NCBI GenBank assembly: GCA_024400425.1 | Contig: JAKSMV010000028.1 | Location: 1 to 35,696, forward strand | DNA: 35,696 nt | Direction of reading: 5' to 3' | DNA from: Bacteroidales bacterium | Lineage (GTDB): Bacteria; Bacteroidota; Bacteroidia; Bacteroidales; F082 | In this document: positions 1-6,098 of the stretch, one piece after another | Layout of the letters: each line of letters starts with the position of its first letter | Numbering within the stretch: the stretch's first letter is position 1 | Program-made: the position numbers and the translations under genes | Notes under the pieces: generated by a model | What the model was told of the DNA's origin: nothing | Seen by the model: the letters and a program-made list of their open reading frames with translations, nothing else | Databases searched by the model: none

Positions 1-362
1 GATTGCACCAGCACTTTCAGCTTGCTTCCATGGACGAGTTTCTCGCGAAAACGGCTGTCGGGCAGAAAGATTTCCCAAACGCCATTGCCGATGTTTTCCA
101 AAGGAAATTCGTAGCGGTTCCAACCGTTGAAATCGCCCATCAGCGAGAGGTAATGTGCGGCGGGAGCCCATTCGCGGTACCACCAGCCTTTGCGGCGCTT
201 GTCGTAGTTGAATCCCAAAAACTGATGCGCCGTGGCGAAGGCCTTCAGGCTGCCGAAGTGTTCGCAAATGTATTGCAGGCGGTTCTCAAAACGCTCGTGG
301 CGCTCATCAATTTGTCGGCTCACAGGCTCTAACCAGGAATCTTGTTGCACGAGAGGAAGCAT
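1..362 (-). CDS. glgB: 1,4-alpha-glucan branching enzyme, N-terminal part (cut by window edge)
   Basis: The gene reads leftward off the window, so only about 120 N-terminal residues are visible, starting MLPLVQQDSWLEPVSRQIDE. The visible part contains a CBM48-like region: a WWYREWAPAAHYLSLMGDFN stretch followed by GWNRYEFPLENIGNGVWEIF. This is the hallmark of the eukaryote-like branching enzymes found in Bacteroidota. Family members cut alpha-1,4-glucan chains and re-attach them through alpha-1,6 bonds during glycogen synthesis in the cytoplasm. There is no signal peptide. The ATG at 362 follows a good -7 box at 381-388. The GH13 hydrolase gene a little upstream on the same strand also acts on alpha-glucans, which fits a storage-polysaccharide role. 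The catalytic GH13 domain lies outside the window. Confidence 0.85.
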   Translation of the reverse strand, partial: MLPLVQQDSWLEPVSRQIDERHERFENRLQYICEHFGSLKAFATAHQFLGFNYDKRRKGWWYREWAPAAHYLSLMGDFNGWNRYEFPLENIGNGVWEIFLPDSRFREKLVHGSKLKVLVQ

Positions 363-380
363 GACTTGTAAATTTGCCTA

Positions 381-388
381 CAAACTTA
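381..388 (-). promoter_or_regulatory. -7 promoter box for glgB
   Basis: On the minus strand this reads TAAGTTTG, matching the Bacteroidota consensus TAnnTTTG. It ends 18 bases before the glgB ATG, so the untranslated leader should be short. Confidence 0.5.
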
Positions 389-443
389 CATAAAAAAACG
401 TCTTTGAGACTATTTGAAAATAAAAATCCGCTTTTTTGTTCGG

Positions 444-1238
444 TTATTTGGCAGCCGCTTCTGTTTGCTTGTCTGTTTTTGAAGGCATGTGGTAGCTTAA
501 AATGATGCAATAAAGCGAAATGGTGAGTAATGGCAGATGCATAAAACCGACATAGATGGTGTAGGGGTTGAAAAACGATGCCATATTGTAGCAGCCTATG
601 ATGAAGCCGACAATTGCCGTGATTCGATAGGTGGTCAGGTTAATTTTTGGAAGATTTAGCGTCAATATCGTGAGAAAAGCTGGTGTTGTCAGGCAAAAGG
701 CAGTCGCTGAATTCTTGACAAAGAAATGTATGGGGTTCAAGTCCAAATGGCCGTGATTGTCAAACGGACATAAATAAGCGAATAAGGCCAAAATAATCAT
801 CCACACATATTTCCATTGAAAGTTTTTGAAATCATAAACGGTTTTTGGTTGCAAAGTCTCGCGAATCCAAACATACGCAACAAACAGGAACATGGCTAAA
901 TTGATGGTGACTATGCTTATCCCGTATGTTTCGGTAACGGCGATGTTCTGAATGAATGCGAAAGCCGTATACGACAAAGCCACGTAGGCATTGAAAAGGT
1001 TTTTCATCTTGTCTTTAAATACAAACAACAAAATGAACATCATAAGCGACAAAGACTGGAAAAGGATGTTCAGGTTCCCCAAATGTGTTTGAAAAGCGTT
1101 TGAGAGTGTTACCGATATGATTTGACCGATGTTTGCAAAATCAAAATTGCGGCTGGCAAAAGGCAACAAGACTGACTGTGCCACTATCAAAATGATGGCA
1201 AACCACCATTTGTCTGAGATTTTTTCAAGTTTTTCCAT
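444..1238 (-). CDS. Multi-pass membrane protein of unknown function
   Basis: The 264-residue protein is not one I recognise. It has about eight hydrophobic segments (near residues 12-28, 57-74, 83-101, 107-125, 142-158, 178-196, 205-222 and 228-249). The N-terminus is short and charged (MEKLEKISDKWW) and the C-terminal tail is hydrophilic (KTDKQTEAAAK). No catalytic or binding motif stands out, and there is no cleavable signal peptide. The ATG at 1238 is preceded by a -7 box at 1271-1278. The gene seems a little more AT-rich than glgB and the GH13 gene on either side and lies next to an ATPase remnant, so it may be accessory. An inner-membrane location is inferred from hydrophobicity only. 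Confidence 0.7.
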   Translation of the reverse strand: MEKLEKISDKWWFAIILIVAQSVLLPFASRNFDFANIGQIISVTLSNAFQTHLGNLNILFQSLSLMMFILLFVFKDKMKNLFNAYVALSYTAFAFIQNIAVTETYGISIVTINLAMFLFVAYVWIRETLQPKTVYDFKNFQWKYVWMIILALFAYLCPFDNHGHLDLNPIHFFVKNSATAFCLTTPAFLTILTLNLPKINLTTYRITAIVGFIIGCYNMASFFNPYTIYVGFMHLPLLTISLYCIILSYHMPSKTDKQTEAAAK

Positions 1239-1270
1239 CTTCCTGTATGAATCATTTTTCCTATAGGCGG

Positions 1271-1278
1271 CAAATTTA
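1271..1278 (-). promoter_or_regulatory. -7 promoter box for the membrane protein gene
   Basis: The minus strand reads TAAATTTG, an exact match to TAnnTTTG, 32 bases upstream of the ATG at 1238. Confidence 0.5.
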
Positions 1279-1329
1279 CAAAAAAAACGCTCTTTCCAGA
1301 CTGTTGGATGTAAAATGCAAACTCAAACC

Positions 1330-1437
1330 CGATGCACGGTTTATCCGACTTTCATTACTACATTCGGCATAATTGAAAACGGATATGCAAATGAAATACT
1401 CAACAAATTGAAACTGAGCGATTTGTTTGTTTTTTGA
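1330..1437 (+). pseudogene. 3' remnant of an AAA-family ATPase gene (DUF234-type C-terminus)
   Basis: Reading the plus strand in the frame ending with TGA at 1435-1437 gives a short peptide with FITTFGIIENGYANEILNKL followed by KLSDLFVF. This resembles the conserved C-terminus of the Bacteroidota AAA ATPases that carry a DUF234/nuclease-like tail, whose ends usually read like FITTFGxxxNxYS...LTMDDLF. There is no start codon with a supporting domain upstream, and the rest of the several-hundred-residue protein is absent. I therefore read it as the last 30 or so codons of a deleted gene. The family match is from memory of the motif, not from a search. Confidence 0.5.
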
Positions 1438-1449
1438 TTTTTCATTTCT

Positions 1450-1486
1450 GGGCATAATCGATATAAAAAAATCATCGAAAATGCCC
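1450..1486. repeat. Imperfect inverted repeat, possible terminator of the GH13 gene
   Basis: The arm GGGCATAATCGAT at 1450-1462 pairs with ATCGAAAATGCCC at 1474-1486 (6 bp, two mismatches, 5 bp) around an A-rich 11-base loop. It lies just past the stop of the GH13 gene, which reads leftward, so it could end that transcript. However, no clear U-run follows on the minus strand. It also sits next to the ATPase remnant and could be a left-over of a recombination event. Confidence 0.4.
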
Positions 1487-1500
1487 GAAAACGGAAATTA

Positions 1501-2985
1501 TTACAAGCTTTCTTTCGTATCGAAATCAATGATTTTCACTTCGCTTGGCGCAAGGTGAATTTGAACGTGTTCGCCATCGAAGCCACCCATTCCGAAATCA
1601 TTGTGATTCTGATAACCCATGAGTTGCAAGGCATCTTCGGGAACTTTCACAGTAATGTCTTTGTCCTCATTTCTATTGAAATTCAACACGATAAGCAACC
1701 GCTCCGCATCGGAATAGCGCAGGAAAGCATACACATTTCGAGGGTCGAAATTGTTGTACCACGGATTGCACCACATCAAATCGTAAAATGCGCCTTTGCC
1801 GATAGCGGAATGCTGCAATCTGAAATTCAACAATTTAGAATAAAAGTTCAGCAATTCGCTCGGTTGGTCGAAAGCGCCGCCATTCATCCATTGTTGATGA
1901 CGAGGCATATTCCAATAGTCGAAAATGGTGGTGCGGCCATCGTCGCCACTATAGCCCGAAACGCCCTCGGCCTCTTCCCCACTCTCTTGTCCGTTATAAA
2001 TCATGAAAGGTCCCGTGTTCATCAAGGCAGCGACTGCCACAGCTGGCAAGGCCGCCCATGCATCACCGACAAAAAAGCGCGAAGCGAGACGTTTCTCATC
2101 GTGGTTTTCCATGAAACGTAGCATGTGAGCATCCAAACTCTCCAGATTTTGCCAAACCCGCGTGATTTCTTGCGCCTCGTGACCACGGCACAAGATGTCT
2201 TCCAAAGTATTGTACAAGCCTACCTTATCATAAAGGTAATCGAAACCCGCCTCAACGAAGCCTCTATAAAGTGCTGGCTGATAGATTTCTGCAATCAAAA
2301 TCACTTGATAATCAGCCTTCACCTGGGGTATCAGCCAACGCCAAAAATCAAGCGGGACCATCTCGGCCATATCCACACGGAAGCCATCAATGCCCTTAGT
2401 ACACCAAAAACGCATGATTTCAAGCATCTTTTCCCAAGTATCACGACAATCGTAGTTCAGCTTCACCGTGTCGAACCAATCATTCATGCCTGGATTGGGG
2501 GCAAAGACATTATTCCCCGTTGCCTTGGCTGGAAATTCCCGATAGTCATTCCCCGATGGACACACAAAGGACTGTCCTTCGCAAAAATAGAAATTGCAAG
2601 GTTCAAAACCCACATTCTCGCGCGCCAAATGATTGGGAACGAAATCGATGATGACTTTCAGACCTTGTTCATGAATGCGTTCGACCAAAGCCAAGAAATC
2701 ATCCATCGAGCTCAAATCGGGATCTACATTGTGATAATCGGTGATAGCGTAAGGCGAGCCTGCACGTCCCTTGGTAATGTCAGGGTGCGTGCCAGTAGAT
2801 TCGGAAGCGTGTCGGATGATGCCAGTCAGCCAAATATGCGTGATTCCCAACGACTTAATTGCACGGATAGCCGTTTCATCGATGTCAGCGAAAGTGCCAC
2901 ATCCATTCTCCGACTTGCTGCCATTGAGCTGCATTTCGGTCTGCTTGTTTCCGAATAAGCGAGGAAAGAGTTGATAGATATTCAT
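1501..2985 (-). CDS. Cytoplasmic alpha-amylase family glycosidase (GH13)
   Basis: The protein is 494 residues from the ATG at 2985. An upstream in-frame ATG at 3012 is rejected because the GH13 fold begins at once with NIYQLFPRLFGNK, the usual first strand. GH13 conserved regions are present in order: IIDFVPNH (about 112-119), GFRVDMAEM with nucleophile D205, AEIYQ with acid/base E233, and FMENHDEKR with D296. A C-terminal beta domain ends in LAPSEVKIIDFD. The lack of a signal peptide argues for action on intracellular alpha-glucan or maltodextrin. That fits the neighbouring branching enzyme. Exact specificity (alpha-amylase, or another alpha-glucan activity) cannot be read from the sequence. 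Confidence 0.85.
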   Translation of the reverse strand: MNIYQLFPRLFGNKQTEMQLNGSKSENGCGTFADIDETAIRAIKSLGITHIWLTGIIRHASESTGTHPDITKGRAGSPYAITDYHNVDPDLSSMDDFLALVERIHEQGLKVIIDFVPNHLARENVGFEPCNFYFCEGQSFVCPSGNDYREFPAKATGNNVFAPNPGMNDWFDTVKLNYDCRDTWEKMLEIMRFWCTKGIDGFRVDMAEMVPLDFWRWLIPQVKADYQVILIAEIYQPALYRGFVEAGFDYLYDKVGLYNTLEDILCRGHEAQEITRVWQNLESLDAHMLRFMENHDEKRLASRFFVGDAWAALPAVAVAALMNTGPFMIYNGQESGEEAEGVSGYSGDDGRTTIFDYWNMPRHQQWMNGGAFDQPSELLNFYSKLLNFRLQHSAIGKGAFYDLMWCNPWYNNFDPRNVYAFLRYSDAERLLIVLNFNRNEDKDITVKVPEDALQLMGYQNHNDFGMGGFDGEHVQIHLAPSEVKIIDFDTKESL

Positions 2986-2989
2986 AGTG

Positions 2990-2997
2990 CAAAAATA
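2990..2997 (-). promoter_or_regulatory. -7 promoter box immediately upstream of the GH13 start
   Basis: The minus strand reads TATTTTTG, a perfect TAnnTTTG box, ending only 4 bases before the ATG at 2985. Transcription would then start at or beside the start codon, giving a leaderless or nearly leaderless mRNA. Confidence 0.5.
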
Positions 2998-3019
2998 AAA
3001 TCTTTTACTCATGTTTTCA

Positions 3020-3047
3020 TTTGGTCAGAAAATTAATTTTATTTTTG
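3020..3047 (+). promoter_or_regulatory. Promoter (-33/-7) of the toxin-antitoxin operon
   Basis: A TTTG at 3020-3023 and a TATTTTTG box at 3040-3047 are separated by 16 bases, as in Bacteroidota promoters. The antitoxin ATG at 3075 lies 27 bases past the box. The promoter runs back to back with that of the GH13 gene. Confidence 0.5.
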
Positions 3048-3074
3048 CGCATTAAATATACAAACATATACAAA

Positions 3075-3383
3075 ATGTGTACAACGACATTACATTTGCG
3101 CATCGATGAAGATTTGAAAAACCAAGCTTCTGAAGTCTTTGAAAATCTTGGCATGGATTTGCCAACTGCTATTCGCATTTTTCTCCACAAATCTGTAATG
3201 GAAGACGGAATGCCTTTTGAGTTAAGGAATAAACGCAGTGACTTAGATCGGATACCGTGTTCATGGACGCTGGAAGAATTGAAAAAACAACTCAATCTGA
3301 GCATGAACGAGATTGCACAAGGCAAGATTTGTACAGAAGAAGAAATAACGAATCATTTCATGGATTTCAATTATGGAAATTAA
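3075..3383 (+). CDS. Type II antitoxin, RelB/DinJ family
   Basis: The 102-residue protein starts MCTTTLHLRIDEDLKNQASE and continues with a ribbon-helix-helix pattern (LGMDLPTAIRIFLHKSVMED, then GMPFEL) typical of RelB/DinJ antitoxins. These bind DNA as dimers through the N-terminal strand, repress their own promoter and neutralise the partner toxin through the C-terminal half. I chose the ATG at 3075 over an upstream TTG at 3021 because the family begins at this point and the promoter box lies between the two. The stop overlaps the toxin start by 11 bases, which couples translation. The pair is AT-rich relative to its flanks, consistent with horizontal acquisition. Confidence 0.85.
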   Translation: MCTTTLHLRIDEDLKNQASEVFENLGMDLPTAIRIFLHKSVMEDGMPFELRNKRSDLDRIPCSWTLEELKKQLNLSMNEIAQGKICTEEEITNHFMDFNYGN

Positions 3384-3699
3384 TTGGACGCACAATGCTA
3401 TTTCGATGGCCGACAGCATTTTACGATACACCTTCAAAACTTTCAGCAAATCACAAGCAGATAAACTAAAGATGATGTTTGTTGATACGACAAATCGATT
3501 AAAGTCATATCCGCACTCTGGTCCAATTGACTCCTTATTATCCGATTTAGAACGCGAGTACCGTTCGGTAACATTATACAAGACTATAAAAATCATATAC
3601 TATATCGCAGATAAGGAACACATCTATATTGTTGCAGTGTGGAATTGCAGACAAGATGAGACATCCTTACATGATTCGATAAAAAACAAAAATATTTAG
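3373..3699 (+). CDS. Type II toxin, RelE/ParE family
   Basis: The 108-residue protein begins MEINWTHNAISMADSILRYT. Its family features are a helical hairpin N-terminus, then KSYPHSGP, YRSVTLYKTIKIIYYI and a C-terminal strand IVAVWNCRQDE. This matches the RelE/ParE fold: ParE-like members poison gyrase, RelE-like members cut mRNA on the ribosome. The C-terminal WNCRQ is the usual place for residues that separate these groups, but I cannot assign the target. The gene overlaps the upstream antitoxin by 11 bases. It ends 6 bases before the fucosidase gene, with no obvious terminator between them. Confidence 0.8.
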   Translation: MEINWTHNAISMADSILRYTFKTFSKSQADKLKMMFVDTTNRLKSYPHSGPIDSLLSDLEREYRSVTLYKTIKIIYYIADKEHIYIVAVWNCRQDETSLHDSIKNKNI

Positions 3700-3705
3700 A
3701 ACAAG

Positions 3706-5484
3706 ATGAAACGTAAGGTATTGTTTTTCTGTTTATTGATACTATTTTCAATTTCTTTGTCAGCCCAAGTCCAGCCCACATGGGAATCCATTAACCAACG
3801 CGGTTATCCGCAATGGTTCAGCGATGCCAAACTGGGCATTTTCATCCACTGGGGCGTGTATTCTGTACCGGCTTTCGCCTCCGACGAAGGCTATGCCGAA
3901 TGGTATTACCGCGGCTTGCAGACCGATGATGGCGAGCGGAAGGCTTTCCAAGAACGCGTCTATGGCGAGGGGTTCCGATACGAAGATTTCGCCCCACATT
4001 TCAAAGCCGAACTTTGGAATCCCGACGAATGGGCAGAGTTGTTCGAGAAATCAGGAGCAAAATACGTGCTGTTGGTTTCGAAACATCACGATGGCTACTG
4101 CCTATGGCCAAGCCAATATGCACCCGAGTGGAACACGATGGACATCGGGCCACATCGCGACGTCTGCGGCGAACTGACTGAAGCCGTGCGTGCACGCGGC
4201 TTGAAGATGGGTTTCTATTACTCGCTGCCCGAATGGACTAGTCCGCTGCATCGTTGGTACGAATCGCCCGACGACAGCATCACAGAATATGTTGACACAC
4301 ACATGATTCCGCAATTCAAGGAACTGGTCACACGCTACAAGCCGTCCATCCTTTTCACCGATGGCGAATGGCGCAACTCAGCCGAACAATGGCATGCCCG
4401 CGAACTGATTTCGTGGTACTACAACACCATCGGCGACGAAGCCATCGTCAACGACCGCTGGGGCGATGGCGGACAGCACGGATTCCGCACACCCGAATAC
4501 AGTGCTGGCATCACCCTCACCGACCGTCCTTGGGCTGAATGTCGTGGACTCGGTCGCTCGTTTGGCCTGAACCGCAACGAACCTCTGAGCAACTATCTCA
4601 GTTCCGACGAACTCATCCGTCACTTTGCCACTTTAGTCGCTGCAGGCGGTGGCATGACACTCAATGTAGGTCCAGCAGCCGATGGCAAGATCCCGCTTCT
4701 TCAGCAAGAGCGTCTCATCGACCTTGGCGAATGGCTAAACATCAATGGGGAAGCCATTTACGGCACACACCCTTACAAGAAATTTTACGAAATGAAAACC
4801 ATAACGGTGAACCGCGTTGATCCCAAAATAGACTTCGACTGGACACGCAACTCCCCTGACCCAAGAATCAGCTGCGACCATTTCCAAGCCCATTGGCAAG
4901 GCGTTTTCTATGTCAAGAAAAGCGGGAAATACACTTTCGAAGCCGAAGTTGACGACAACATCCGCCTCATCATTGACGGCCAAACCGTGATGGACTACAA
5001 TCCTGCCAAGGCTAACGAACAACAAAGCGACGCACAAGAAGCCAAGAATTTCTTGAGCACCTCAGCCAAGATAAAACTCGAAGCCGGGCAACACGAAATC
5101 GAAGTGTTTTACGAGGAACGTGACGTGAACGCACTTGTAAAGCTTTATTGGTCGTCGAGCAAGATGCCAAAGCAAATTGTCGAAGGCTTTGCAACAGGAG
5201 ACTTTGTATTTTGCGAAGGTTTGAATGCCACCTACACCTGCGAACAGCCTTGGATTTGCTACACGCAAAGCAAAGATGCACTTTATGCCATTGCGCTTGA
5301 ATTTCCTGAAAGCCAATTGGTATTGAACCTCGACAAGCCTGCCGAAACGATGCAAGTCACCTTACTAGGCTGCGACAAAGTGTTACCTTGGGAATACAAA
5401 GACGGGCAAATCATCATCAACACAAGCGGCCTCAGTTACTCCGACTTGAAGAGCACTGCTGCCTGGGTATTCAAGATGAAATAA
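3706..5484 (+). CDS. Secreted alpha-L-fucosidase (GH29) with PA14 domain
   Basis: This 592-residue protein has a signal peptide (about 1-20, ending LSISLSA-like before QVQP). The GH29 catalytic barrel shows GIFIHWG (44-50), SKHHDGYCLW (125-134) and ILFTDGEW with the expected nucleophile D219. E278 in WAECRGLG is a candidate acid/base. Residues about 365-490 form a PA14 domain (GVFYVKKSGKYTFEAEVDDN, LIIDGQTVMD, LEAGQHEIEVFYEE, ending in LYWSS), which often binds carbohydrate. A C-terminal beta domain follows. The enzyme removes alpha-L-fucose from glycans, probably in the periplasm or at the surface. The start lies 6 bases after the toxin stop, and no promoter box is visible in the gap. It converges with the next gene, with 11 bases between the two stops. 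Confidence 0.9.
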   Translation: MKRKVLFFCLLILFSISLSAQVQPTWESINQRGYPQWFSDAKLGIFIHWGVYSVPAFASDEGYAEWYYRGLQTDDGERKAFQERVYGEGFRYEDFAPHFKAELWNPDEWAELFEKSGAKYVLLVSKHHDGYCLWPSQYAPEWNTMDIGPHRDVCGELTEAVRARGLKMGFYYSLPEWTSPLHRWYESPDDSITEYVDTHMIPQFKELVTRYKPSILFTDGEWRNSAEQWHARELISWYYNTIGDEAIVNDRWGDGGQHGFRTPEYSAGITLTDRPWAECRGLGRSFGLNRNEPLSNYLSSDELIRHFATLVAAGGGMTLNVGPAADGKIPLLQQERLIDLGEWLNINGEAIYGTHPYKKFYEMKTITVNRVDPKIDFDWTRNSPDPRISCDHFQAHWQGVFYVKKSGKYTFEAEVDDNIRLIIDGQTVMDYNPAKANEQQSDAQEAKNFLSTSAKIKLEAGQHEIEVFYEERDVNALVKLYWSSSKMPKQIVEGFATGDFVFCEGLNATYTCEQPWICYTQSKDALYAIALEFPESQLVLNLDKPAETMQVTLLGCDKVLPWEYKDGQIIINTSGLSYSDLKSTAAWVFKMK

Positions 5485-5495
5485 GATTTTGTCAA

Positions 5496-6086
5496 TCAGT
5501 CAGTTGGTTCCTTGTGGAACACATAGCTAGCAGGCTCTTGCTGTTTGCGTGGCAAGCGTTTGACGTATAGACATTCATTTCCCTGAACGAACTTGAAATG
5601 CACACGGTCACCCTTAGGGAAGCAATGTAGTTTCTTGCGTCCCTTAAAGTTGGTTTGATATTCGAAATCTCTCGTCTTCATGAAACCGAACTTGCACTTG
5701 CCTTTAAGGATGCTCGTGTTGAAACCATCGAAGAAGTTACGGTTACGCCATTTACCCTCAAACCTTTCGGCACCTTTCAGGCCATGGAAAACGAGTTTGA
5801 AATGCTCGCCAGACACCGGATAAACCTCAACCACTTTTTGCATGTAGATTTCCTTGCCAATGGAATCGGTCACTTCAAGATACATCCACTTGAAATGTTC
5901 CTGTTCCCAAATCGGCACGAAATGAATCATCATAGCGGTCGAATCGGCATAGCCATAATAGTCACCCACGATGGTGCGATAGAATTGTTTGACATCGTCA
6001 TCCGTGTAGGCATTTTCTTTTTGCGCATAGCCCATTGTAGCTCCAAAGCACAAGGCCAAGGCTACGATTATGTTTCTCAGTTTCAT
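5496..6086 (-). CDS. Secreted CpcT/CpeT-like protein
   Basis: The 196-residue protein has a signal peptide (MKLRNIIVALALCFGATMGYAQ). The mature part aligns by eye with the CpcT/CpeT family: HFVPIWEQEHFKWMYLEV, YMQKVVEVYPV, FEGKWRN, FFDGFNTSILKGKCKFGF and a late cysteine region. In cyanobacteria these proteins attach bilin chromophores to phycobiliproteins. Members in non-photosynthetic bacteria have no known function and the lyase role should not be carried over. It lies 12 bases downstream of the TonB receptor gene on the same strand, so the two are probably co-transcribed. Confidence 0.65.
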   Translation of the reverse strand: MKLRNIIVALALCFGATMGYAQKENAYTDDDVKQFYRTIVGDYYGYADSTAMMIHFVPIWEQEHFKWMYLEVTDSIGKEIYMQKVVEVYPVSGEHFKLVFHGLKGAERFEGKWRNRNFFDGFNTSILKGKCKFGFMKTRDFEYQTNFKGRKKLHCFPKGDRVHFKFVQGNECLYVKRLPRKQQEPASYVFHKEPTD

Positions 6087-6098
6087 CTTTTTAAAGGT

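Noticed and set aside
3..332. Plus-strand open frame of 109 codons at the left edge
   Set aside because: The minus strand of the same bases encodes an unmistakable branching-enzyme N-terminus; the plus frame is a shadow without any domain.
2125..2958. Plus-strand open frame of 277 codons
   Set aside because: Antisense to the GH13 gene, whose catalytic motifs are all on the minus strand.
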